A DNA stretch of 64,000 nucleotides from Cellvibrio sp. UBA7661 (GTDB taxonomy: Bacteria; Pseudomonadota; Gammaproteobacteria; Pseudomonadales; Cellvibrionaceae): positions 35,270-99,269 of the forward strand of contig DLHT01000017.1 in NCBI GenBank assembly GCA_002483365.1, read 5' to 3'. Position numbers and translations under genes: made by a program. Below the pieces are notes generated by a model. It had not been told where the DNA came from. It worked only from the letters and a program-made list of their open reading frames with translations, and did not search any database. This document shows, in pieces, positions 25,086 through 33,028 of the stretch. Positions within the stretch are counted from its first letter, which is position 1. The number at the start of each line of letters is the position of its first letter.

Positions 25086-25207
25086 GATGTAGGTTCTTGT
25101 CGTTATGGTGTTTGTTTTTCATTTTAACCCGATTTTATCCCTGTAAGGTTTTTTGAGTGTAAATCCCTCTCATAGTTCATACAGCAACATAAGAGAGGGA
25201 TGTGAAA

Positions 25208-28200
25208 TTAACTGCGCAAATCAAGCGTATGTGGATATTCGTCAGCGGGTTCCTCGGGCGGTGGTGCCATTGGGCGCGGCGGATATTTGTTTTCAAAAAA
25301 ATCGCGCAGAATTTTACCGGCCGGTGTAATCGGTAAAGCGCCGGGCGTATGGTTGATATCAAAAAAGCGGTTGCCGCGACGCGATTCTGCTTCATTCGCA
25401 TTGACCGGGAACCGATCATAACTGCGGCCACCGGGGTGGCTCACGTGATAGGTACAGCCACCGATGCTTTTGCCATTCCAGGTATCAATTAAGTCAAATA
25501 CCAACGGCGAATGTATGCCAATAGTAGGGTGCAGCGCAGACGGTGGTTGCCATGCGCGATAACGCACACCGCCAACATATTCGCCGTGTTTTCCGGTTGC
25601 GTTCAGGCATACGCGCCGACCGTTGCAGGCAAGTACATATCGGCCCGGAGTGAGCCCGCTGACTTTTACTTGCAAGCGTTCGACAGAGGAATCCACATAG
25701 CGTGATGTACCGAAGCTGCTGATCTCTTCACCCAGTACGTGCCAGGGCTCTATCGCCCAACGCAATTCTATTTCGATATCATCAAGTTGTACGCGGCCGT
25801 AATGGGGGAAGCGGAATTCTTCAAATGCTGCGAGCCATTCCAATTGGAACGGATAGCCATGTTCATTTAAATCGTTTACGACATCACGCAGGTCTTCCCA
25901 CACATAGTGCGGCAACATAAATTTATCGTGCAGTAATGTTCCCCAGCGCACCAACGGTTGCTTGTACGGATTTTTCCAGAAGCGGCTGATCAAGCAGCGC
26001 AATAATAAAATTTGCACCAGCGACATACGCGCGTGCGGCGGCATTTCAAAGCCGCGAAATTCCAGAATGCCTTGCCGCCCACTCGCACTACCGGGTGAAT
26101 ACAATTTATCGATACAAAATTCCGCGCGATGGGTGTTGCCGGTAATATCGATCAATAAATTGCGCATCAATCTATCGACTAACCAAGGCTGCTCGACAAT
26201 GCCGTCCGGCATTTTTTTGAATGCAATTTCCAGCTCGTACAACATTTCATCGCGCCCTTCATCAACGCGCGGTGACTGGCTGGTAGGGCCGATAAATAAT
26301 CCGGAAAATAAATACGATAGCCCCGGATGATGTTGCCAATAAGTGACAAGGCTGCGCAATAAATCCGGGCGGCGCAGGAACGGGCTATTTGCGGGTGATG
26401 AACCACCAAAGGTGACATGATTGCCGCCGCCTGTGCCTGAGTGGCGGCCATCCAGCATAAATTTTTCGGTGCCTAACCGGCATTGCCGCGCATCTTCATA
26501 CAAGGCTTCGGTATTGGTTACCAATTCCTGCCAGCTTTCGACCGGATGGATATTAACTTCAATTACACCCGGATCAGGTGTGATTAAAAATTTCTTTAAC
26601 CGATAGTCTTTCGGTGGTTCGTAACCTTCCAACACGACCGGCATGTTTAACGCGGCAGCGGTATCTTCGATCGCTTCAATTAGCGCAACATAATGTTCAA
26701 GGTAAGTGAGCGGTGGTAAAAATAAATGCAAACGCCCATCGCGTACTTCAAAACAGAGCGCGGTGCGGATGACATAACCAGCTTCAATGTAAGCAGGTTT
26801 CGTTAGCGGCTCGCCACGCAACGCCGCTTTTTGTTCAGCCACTTTTTGCGCAATAGACGATTTGAGTGCGCTGGTTGATGCGCTGGTCAAGTTTGTCATT
26901 AATGCAGTCTGCTGTTGGCCGCTCGCTGCCAGTGGTTCACGTTCTGCCAGCGGATCATTTTCCGGTTGATAGCGCTCGTATTCGTGCTTGGGAAATTCCA
27001 GCGAATTTAACGGCAAACGCAATCCGAGTGGTGAATCGCCGGGGGTTAACATTAATTGGTCATTGCGCATTTTCCAGCGGCCGGTTAACCAATTCCGGTG
27101 CAAATAATTCCATTCAATCGGCAACACATAACCCGCTTCGGTATTGAGGCCGCGTGTTAACAGTTTTGCAATACGGCGACGCTCAAGGTCATCTTTTAAA
27201 TCGGCTTTTAACAAATTAATGTCGGGCGGCATTGTTTGTTCTGCCCATAAGTAATAGAGCACGTCTTCATAGGCGGGAATTAAATGTTCAACGTTGACGG
27301 CAATTTTTTCGCACAGTGCCTGTGCAAATTTTTTTGCATCGACATGGGTGAGGCCGTAATTTTTATCAAAACGGGCGAGCAAGTGCGGGTTGCGCCACAG
27401 CGCTTGTCCATCAGTGCGCCAGAAACATCCCAAGGCCCAACGCGGGACTTCTTCACCGGGATACCATTTGCCTTGCCCGTAATGCAGTAGTCCATTGGGT
27501 GCGAATGTATTGCGCATGCGCAGCAATAAATCTTTGGCGAGTTTTAATTTGTCGGCACCCAATGCACCGGTATTCCACTGCTCGGATTCCATATCATCGA
27601 TGGAGACAAAGGTGGGTTCACCGCCGGTGGTTAAACGCACATCCTGATCAATTAATTCTTTATCAACTGCTGCACCGAGCGCATTAATAGTTTGCCATTG
27701 ATCTTCGGTATAAGGTTTGGTTACTCGCGGGTCTTCCAAAATACGGAAGACTTCATTGCTGTAAGAAAATTCTACTTCGCACTTACTGGTTGCACCGGTA
27801 ATAGGAGCGGCAGAAATAGGATCGGGCGTGCAAGCGAGAGGAATGTGACCTTCTGTCGCCAGTAAACCTGATGTTGGGTCAAGGCCAATCCAACCTGCGC
27901 CGGGAATATAAATTTCCGTCCACGCATGCAAATCAGTGAAATCGTGTTCGGGACCACTGGGGCCATCAAGCGCTTTGATATCGGCGGTTAACTGCACTAA
28001 ATATCCCGATGCAAAACGCGCGGCATAACCCAAATGACGAAAAATTTGCACGAGTAACCAGGCGCTATCGCGACAGGAACCTTTGGCGAGCGTAAGTGTT
28101 TCTTCGCAACTTTGTATTCCTGGTTCCAGCCGTACACCATAACCAATCATCTGCTGCACCAGCTGGTTGGTGCTCACCATAAAATCGTTGACTGCCCAAG

Positions 28201-28639
28201 GCTCTTTACTGAGTTCACGATGGCGGATGTCGGTTTTGAGTTTATCCACCATCGCCATTAATTGCGGGCCGCTTTCAGTGACTTCCAAATACGGAATTAA
28301 CTCGCGCTGTAATTGGGTGTCGTATTTGAAGGGAATATGTTGTGCATATTCTTCGACGAAAAAATCGAACGGATTGATGGAGGTCATATCGGCAATGACT
28401 TCAACCTCGATGCTTAATTTTTTACATTGCTCAGGGAACACAAGCCGCGCCTGAAAATTGCCGAAGGGATCTTGCTGCCAGTTAATGAAGTGATTAGCGG
28501 GCTCTACTGTTAATGAGTAGCTGTGGATTTTGGTGCGGCTGTGGGGCGCCGGGCGCAAACGCAATACATGGGGATACAGGCTGGTGAGGCGATCAAACTC
28601 GTAATGGGTTGTATGGTGGATGGCAACACGAATAGCCAT
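25208..28639 (-). CDS. Transglutaminase-like protein with DUF2126 domain
   Basis: 1143-residue cytoplasmic protein. Residues 1-90 form the Bact_transglu_N domain and about 150-290 the transglutaminase core, with C189 in AKGSCRDSAWL, H238 in FTDLHAWTE and D254 in WIGLDPTSG. Residues about 300-1110 are the large DUF2126 region, with conserved-looking LTTGGEPTFVSIDD near 335 and DGRHSGTGGGNHVTFGG near 730. It is the largest member of the ATP-grasp/alpha-E/transglutaminase association. The GTGGGNH segment resembles glutamine-synthetase/amidoligase-type loops, so this part may itself be a ligase; that is inference. First gene of its minus-strand cluster. Confidence 0.92.
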   Translation of the reverse strand: MAIRVAIHHTTHYEFDRLTSLYPHVLRLRPAPHSRTKIHSYSLTVEPANHFINWQQDPFGNFQARLVFPEQCKKLSIEVEVIADMTSINPFDFFVEEYAQHIPFKYDTQLQRELIPYLEVTESGPQLMAMVDKLKTDIRHRELSKEPWAVNDFMVSTNQLVQQMIGYGVRLEPGIQSCEETLTLAKGSCRDSAWLLVQIFRHLGYAARFASGYLVQLTADIKALDGPSGPEHDFTDLHAWTEIYIPGAGWIGLDPTSGLLATEGHIPLACTPDPISAAPITGATSKCEVEFSYSNEVFRILEDPRVTKPYTEDQWQTINALGAAVDKELIDQDVRLTTGGEPTFVSIDDMESEQWNTGALGADKLKLAKDLLLRMRNTFAPNGLLHYGQGKWYPGEEVPRWALGCFWRTDGQALWRNPHLLARFDKNYGLTHVDAKKFAQALCEKIAVNVEHLIPAYEDVLYYLWAEQTMPPDINLLKADLKDDLERRRIAKLLTRGLNTEAGYVLPIEWNYLHRNWLTGRWKMRNDQLMLTPGDSPLGLRLPLNSLEFPKHEYERYQPENDPLAEREPLAASGQQQTALMTNLTSASTSALKSSIAQKVAEQKAALRGEPLTKPAYIEAGYVIRTALCFEVRDGRLHLFLPPLTYLEHYVALIEAIEDTAAALNMPVVLEGYEPPKDYRLKKFLITPDPGVIEVNIHPVESWQELVTNTEALYEDARQCRLGTEKFMLDGRHSGTGGGNHVTFGGSSPANSPFLRRPDLLRSLVTYWQHHPGLSYLFSGLFIGPTSQSPRVDEGRDEMLYELEIAFKKMPDGIVEQPWLVDRLMRNLLIDITGNTHRAEFCIDKLYSPGSASGRQGILEFRGFEMPPHARMSLVQILLLRCLISRFWKNPYKQPLVRWGTLLHDKFMLPHYVWEDLRDVVNDLNEHGYPFQLEWLAAFEEFRFPHYGRVQLDDIEIELRWAIEPWHVLGEEISSFGTSRYVDSSVERLQVKVSGLTPGRYVLACNGRRVCLNATGKHGEYVGGVRYRAWQPPSALHPTIGIHSPLVFDLIDTWNGKSIGGCTYHVSHPGGRSYDRFPVNANEAESRRGNRFFDINHTPGALPITPAGKILRDFFENKYPPRPMAPPPEEPADEYPHTLDLRS

Positions 28640-28979
28640 AAATACATCCTTCCTGCGTTATGCGGTTTATGGTTCATACTGGTGCATTCAAGTGTGCATC
28701 AGCTTGGGAAAAGGGCAAGTCACTGCCAGTGATTAAGTGAGCCTCTCTGTTTAGTCACCAGAGTCTGCGACTATCATCTACAGCCGTTATGACGCTGTTG
28801 GGATGCAATCTGCAAAAGTGATGCGCCCGCTCCCGTTACTGCATGGTTACTGCATATTAGTAAGGCAATAACTGCACCATAAGTGTCCTCCATCGCCAGT
28901 ACAAAAAAATAAAGCGCCTGTATGGATCAGATACAGGCGCTTTATTTATCGCTAATGGGTTGAATTGCGTTGCGGAGAT
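28640..28979. other. Intergenic region between the anbu and DUF2126 genes
   Basis: It contains the anbu terminator (28903-28945) and must hold the promoter of the minus-strand cluster. A perfect palindrome TCACTG-C-CAGTGA (28720-28732) lies 81 bases before the DUF2126 start codon and could be an operator. No other feature was recognised. Confidence 0.55.
28903..28945 (-). terminator. Terminator after anbu
   Basis: ATAAAGCGCCTGTAT (28909-28923) and ATACAGGCGCTTTAT (28931-28945) form a perfect 15-bp stem with a 7-base loop; on the minus strand it is followed by TTTTTTTGT. It separates the anbu transcript from the DUF2126 cluster. Confidence 0.93.
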
Positions 28980-29699
28980 TTAGCCTTTAGGCGGCGATGG
29001 CAATTGTAAGAAGGCTTCGACAATCAAGCGGTCCCAGGATTTGGTGAGCTCGCGCAGGTATTGGTTATCCGCTTCAAAAATAGTGTGTTGCATAACGCCA
29101 CTGTCGGTAGCGTAGGTCATCAACTCAATCGGTGGGCCAACGGTCAGGTTGGACTTCATTGTCGAGTCCATCGATACCAGCGCGCAGAGTGCGGCGGTAT
29201 CCAACGTTGTTTCGGGTTTGAGGATCCGGTCCAGAATCGGCTTACCGTATTTGCTCTCGCCAATTTGCAGGTAGGGTGTTTGGTTGGAGGTGGTAATGTG
29301 GTTGCCTTGTGGATAGATCAGCATCACTGCCGGTGTCTCCAAGCCGATTTGGCCGCCCAACAGGAAGCTTGCTTCAAAGCTCACATTGGTATTGTGCTGG
29401 GCGTGCTTTTCCTGAATAGCGATACTGATCTCGCCTACATAATCTGCGGCCTCGTGAATACTCTCAACGGTGGCGAGGCTGACATCGGCACCGTCTTTAA
29501 TATCCTTGCGGATTCGTGCAATAACGGATTGTGTTGTAGCCAGATTGCCCGCTGAATTGATCACCAGTTGGCGATCGCCCTGAATACCAAATTGGTACAT
29601 CTTGCTGTAAGTGCTGACCTGGTCAACACCGGCGTTGGTGCGTGAATCCGAGCAGAAAATCAGGCCGGCATCGACTTTGATGGCAACACAATAGGTCAT
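28980..29699 (-). CDS. Anbu peptidase (ancestral beta subunit, proteasome-type)
   Basis: 239 residues related to HslV and proteasome beta subunits. MTYCVAIKVDAGLIFCSDSR starts the Ntn-hydrolase fold, with Thr2 as the expected nucleophile after Met removal and SRTNAGVD typical of Anbu. VINSAGNLATTQS and MSTDS-like ALVSMDSTMKSN further match the family. Anbu forms rings or spirals without a known ATPase partner, and its substrate is unresolved. Its start overlaps the mscS stop by four bases (ATGA), so it is translationally coupled to mscS. The usual partners (transglutaminase, ATP-grasp, alpha-E) follow on the same strand beyond a terminator. Confidence 0.92.
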   Translation of the reverse strand: MTYCVAIKVDAGLIFCSDSRTNAGVDQVSTYSKMYQFGIQGDRQLVINSAGNLATTQSVIARIRKDIKDGADVSLATVESIHEAADYVGEISIAIQEKHAQHNTNVSFEASFLLGGQIGLETPAVMLIYPQGNHITTSNQTPYLQIGESKYGKPILDRILKPETTLDTAALCALVSMDSTMKSNLTVGPPIELMTYATDSGVMQHTIFEADNQYLRELTKSWDRLIVEAFLQLPSPPKG

Positions 29700-30517
29700 G
29701 GTTTATTCCAGTGGATATCCATCTGAGGGAAGGGAATGGTAATCCCGTTCTCATCAAAAGCAATTTTGATTTTTTCGGTCAGCTCAAATTTCACTGCCCA
29801 GTAATCTTCAGTTTTTACCCAGGGGCGCACAAAAAAATTCACGCTGCTCGGGCCTAGCTCACCGACGGCAATCAGGGGTTCCGGATCGGCCAGGACACGC
29901 GGGTCGGCTTTGATGATTGCATCCATTACATCGCGGGCAAGGCGTATATCATCGGCGTAACCAATACTGAAAACCATATCGATACGGCGGGTGGCGCGCT
30001 TGGAGTAATTGATGATGTTGCTGCTGTAAATTGCTCCATTGGGGATGATGACTTCTTTGTTGTCGCCGGTGTGCATGGTAGTAGAAAAAATGCCGATTTT
30101 TTCGATAACCCCGGCAACGCCCGCTGCTTCAACAAAATCGCCGCCTTTGAACGGACGGAAAATCAACAGCATAAAACCTGCCGCAAAATTCTGCAGTGAA
30201 CCTTGCAATGCCAAGCCAATCGCCAAACCGGCAGCACCCAGTACAGCAATAACGGAATTGGTATTTACGCCCAGTTGGTCAAGTGCTGCAACAATCACAA
30301 ATACCAGCAAGAGCGCATTGACGAGCGATTGGATAAACTCAACCAGAATGGAATCCAGCTTGGTGCGGCCAAGCACTTTCCCAAGCACGCGGGAAATAAT
30401 TTTGGCAACTAATTGGCCAATCAAAAATATGAGCAGCGCGATAAGGATTTTAATGCTCCAGGGAGCAACAAACTTATCGTAGAAAGTGATCATCTGGGCT
30501 TGATCAATACCGAACAT
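29696..30517 (-). CDS. Small-conductance mechanosensitive channel (MscS family)
   Basis: 273-residue inner-membrane channel opening under membrane tension. Three membrane segments: about 18-40, 60-80 and the pore helix at 85-115 with the Gly/Ala-rich packing AVLGAAGLAIGLALQGSLQNFAAG. A cytoplasmic beta domain follows (FKGGDFVE, then VIIPNGAIYSSNIINYS) and the C-terminal alpha/beta part. Size and order match E. coli MscS (286). It lies 36 bases after rsxE on the same strand and overlaps anbu by four bases. Confidence 0.95.
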   Translation of the reverse strand: MFGIDQAQMITFYDKFVAPWSIKILIALLIFLIGQLVAKIISRVLGKVLGRTKLDSILVEFIQSLVNALLLVFVIVAALDQLGVNTNSVIAVLGAAGLAIGLALQGSLQNFAAGFMLLIFRPFKGGDFVEAAGVAGVIEKIGIFSTTMHTGDNKEVIIPNGAIYSSNIINYSKRATRRIDMVFSIGYADDIRLARDVMDAIIKADPRVLADPEPLIAVGELGPSSVNFFVRPWVKTEDYWAVKFELTEKIKIAFDENGITIPFPQMDIHWNKP

Positions 30518-30553
30518 ATTTATCTCCTCTCGTTGCTGTCAATCAATCGGCGA

Positions 30554-31273
30554 TCAGGCAACACTGCCGGTAGTCCGTACACGTTTGCTGCCTTTGGGCG
30601 TGGATTCTTTTTTAGCCTGCATACGCTGTTTGAGTTGCGCGTCGATGTAATTTTTTCCGGCAATCAAAAAGCCAACCACAATAAAAGCACCTGGCGGCAG
30701 CAGGGCAAAAATGACATTGGGATAACTGGCTCCAAAAATATTTAATTGCCAGTTGCGCGCCGATTCACCAAAAATTAAATGCATGTCAGCAAACAAGTGG
30801 CCTGTACCCAGCAGCTCACGCACAGCGCCAACGGCAATTAATACCAACATAAAACCCATGCCCATCATAAAACCGTCAACTGCGGCGGGCAGCAATTTAT
30901 TTTTGCTGGCGAATGCATCGGCGCGGCCAAGCACAGCACAGTTAGTGACGATCAGGGGGATAAAAATACCCAGTATCAAATACAGCTCATAGGTAAATGC
31001 TTTCATCAATAACTCGGTGCAGGTCACTGCCGAGGCAATAATCATGACAAACGCAGGCAGGCGGATTGCATCACTCACTTGATGGCGGATCAGTGAAACC
31101 ACGATATTGGAAATCATCAATACGATCAGTGTGGCCAAGCCCAAACCTAATGCATTCACAACGGTTGAGCTAACGGCGAGCAGTGGGCACAGACCGAGTA
31201 ATTGCACCAGCGCAGCATTGTTGCTCCACAAGCCTTTTTGGGTAATTTCTTTGTAATTTACGCCATTACTCAT
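30554..31273 (-). CDS. rsxE: Rnf electron transport complex subunit RsxE
   Basis: Integral membrane subunit of the Rnf/Rsx complex, which moves electrons between NADH and ferredoxin coupled to ion flux, and in E. coli keeps SoxR reduced. 239 residues (E. coli 231) with about six hydrophobic segments; LVQLLGLCPLLAVSS near the N-terminus and LIVTNCAVLGRADAFASKN near 105-125 are shared RsxA/RsxE motifs. Start taken at 31273 (MSNGVNYKE), overlapping the rsxG end by eight bases; a longer reading from 31345 would overlap rsxG by 80 bases. Last of the rsx genes here. Confidence 0.95.
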   Translation of the reverse strand: MSNGVNYKEITQKGLWSNNAALVQLLGLCPLLAVSSTVVNALGLGLATLIVLMISNIVVSLIRHQVSDAIRLPAFVMIIASAVTCTELLMKAFTYELYLILGIFIPLIVTNCAVLGRADAFASKNKLLPAAVDGFMMGMGFMLVLIAVGAVRELLGTGHLFADMHLIFGESARNWQLNIFGASYPNVIFALLPPGAFIVVGFLIAGKNYIDAQLKQRMQAKKESTPKGSKRVRTTGSVA

Positions 31274-31916
31274 GCTGTTCACCTGTAGTTGGCTGTGTAT
31301 CACTAAATAAACTGTCGTGGTTTGCAGCCGCAAATTCCAACACATGTTTTACTTGTCCGACCACTGCACGCGGGGTGATGGTTGCTCCGGCAAATTGATC
31401 AAACGCACCGCCGTCTTTTTTAACTTTCCATTCTTCAATCACTGGAAACATCAGGCTTTTGCCATTAAAACTTAAAATCCATTGGTGTTTTTTCAAATCA
31501 ATTTTATCGCCAAGGCCGGGCGTTTCCTTGTGTTTGATAATGCGTACACCTGCAACGCTGCCATCGCGATTTACACCCACAATCATTTCAATATCGCCTG
31601 AGTAACCGTCGGGGGCAACGGCGGGCACAATCAATGCGGTGATGTCGCCATTGCGGCGTGCGCGATAAATTCTGGCGGTGCTACTGACATGCAAATCGGC
31701 CAATGCAGACTCAGGTATTGCGATAGTGTCATTGAGCAAATCATTGTCGTGATCTTGTACGGGAATAACTTCAAACAGCGCACGTTGTTGTGCAGCACGC
31801 TCGGCATTTGCAATGCGCTCTTTGGTGCCTAAATTGGTGAGCGCCAAGGTACCTGCAGTTGCCAATGCAAATGCGGCGAGCAATAAACTGTTTTTGCTAA
31901 TGGATTGGCCGAGCAT
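31266..31916 (-). CDS. rsxG: Rnf electron transport complex subunit RsxG (flavoprotein)
   Basis: 216 residues (E. coli 206). One N-terminal membrane anchor at about 9-30 and a periplasmic FMN-binding domain. DQFAGAT at 173-179 is the flavinylation site, with FMN attached to Thr179. SGDIEMIVGVNRDGSVAGVRI and ETPGLGDKID are conserved in the FMN-binding family. It overlaps rsxD by one base (TAATG) and rsxE by eight. Confidence 0.96.
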   Translation of the reverse strand: MLGQSISKNSLLLAAFALATAGTLALTNLGTKERIANAERAAQQRALFEVIPVQDHDNDLLNDTIAIPESALADLHVSSTARIYRARRNGDITALIVPAVAPDGYSGDIEMIVGVNRDGSVAGVRIIKHKETPGLGDKIDLKKHQWILSFNGKSLMFPVIEEWKVKKDGGAFDQFAGATITPRAVVGQVKHVLEFAAANHDSLFSDTQPTTGEQHE

Positions 31917-32992
31917 TAGTGACCTCCATCTTGCTTGTTGGAATCGGTAGCGCGGCGCGGCTTTTTGTGGCCGTAAGTGCGTGGAGTGGTGTAGTAGTCG
32001 ATAAACGGCGCGGCAAAATTCAACAATAAAACGGCAAAGCCGACACCATCCGGATAGCTACTACCCCAGGTGCGAATTACGTAAACCAATACGCCAATCA
32101 GTGCACCGTAAATAATACGCCCGCGTGTACTAACGGCAGAACTTACCGGGTCAGTGACGATAAAAAATGCACCCAGCATGGTGGCACCGGAGAGCAAATG
32201 ATAAATAGGTGAGCCGCCGGAATTAGAGCTGCCTGAGTCGTAAAACAGTGCCGCCATCAATGCCAGCGCCAGCAGCATCGACAGCGGTGCATGCCAGGTA
32301 AAGGCTTTTTTGTAGAGCAGGTAAAGCCCGCCAATCAAGAACGCAATGTTGACCCATTCCCAGCCCGCACCAGCCCAGCGCCCTTCGCTAAATACCGGTT
32401 GCTGTTGATAAAGGTCATCCAGCGTAAGCCCTGTGTTTTGTTTCATGATGTCCAGCACGGTCGCTGAGCTGTACCCATCAATCTGGGTACCCAAAAACAC
32501 TTTATCGAGTGCAGCCACAAGGCTGGGCAAGGTTTGGCCATCACCCAGCATAGTCACTGGCGTTGCCCATTGCGTCATTTGCAGTGGGAATGAAATCAGC
32601 AGGAGTACGTAAGCAACCATCGCCGGATTAAACGGGTTAAAACCCATGCCGCCATAAAGTTGCTTTGCCAATACTATGGCGATAAAACTCGCGCTGACTA
32701 CCAGCCACCAGGGGCAATAGGGCGGCAGCGATACACCGATCAATACGCCTGTCACCAAGGCGCTGCAATCGCGCAAGTAGAACATGATCGGGCGGCTGCG
32801 CAGTTTCATCACCAGGGCTTCAAAGGCAACACAACACAAGCTTGCCAAAAGCACGTTGATGATCACGCCTATCCCAAAGAAATGGGTGAGCGCCGCGATA
32901 CCGGGAAATGTGGCGTACACCACCAGACGCATCAAGCGGCCGGTGCGGTTAGCCCCATGTGTATGGGGCGATGTGATATTCAGTAGTGCCAT
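31916..32992 (-). CDS. rsxD: Rnf electron transport complex subunit RsxD
   Basis: 358-residue membrane subunit (E. coli 352) related to NqrB, with about eight to ten hydrophobic segments and GGMGFNPFNPAM near 114-125. The flavinylation site should be the Thr of DGYSSAT (172-178); the usual Gly before Ala is replaced by Ser, so modification efficiency is uncertain. SGATMLGAFFIVTDP near 268-282 is a second conserved family segment. Lies 36 bases after rsxC. Confidence 0.95.
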   Translation of the reverse strand: MALLNITSPHTHGANRTGRLMRLVVYATFPGIAALTHFFGIGVIINVLLASLCCVAFEALVMKLRSRPIMFYLRDCSALVTGVLIGVSLPPYCPWWLVVSASFIAIVLAKQLYGGMGFNPFNPAMVAYVLLLISFPLQMTQWATPVTMLGDGQTLPSLVAALDKVFLGTQIDGYSSATVLDIMKQNTGLTLDDLYQQQPVFSEGRWAGAGWEWVNIAFLIGGLYLLYKKAFTWHAPLSMLLALALMAALFYDSGSSNSGGSPIYHLLSGATMLGAFFIVTDPVSSAVSTRGRIIYGALIGVLVYVIRTWGSSYPDGVGFAVLLLNFAAPFIDYYTTPRTYGHKKPRRATDSNKQDGGH

Positions 32993-33028
32993 GCTTTTAT
33001 CTCATTACACTGTGCCGCAGAGCATGCA

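Noticed and set aside
29061..29555. A 164-codon open frame opposite anbu
   Set aside because: Shadow of a well-supported coding gene, no start signal and no recognisable domain.
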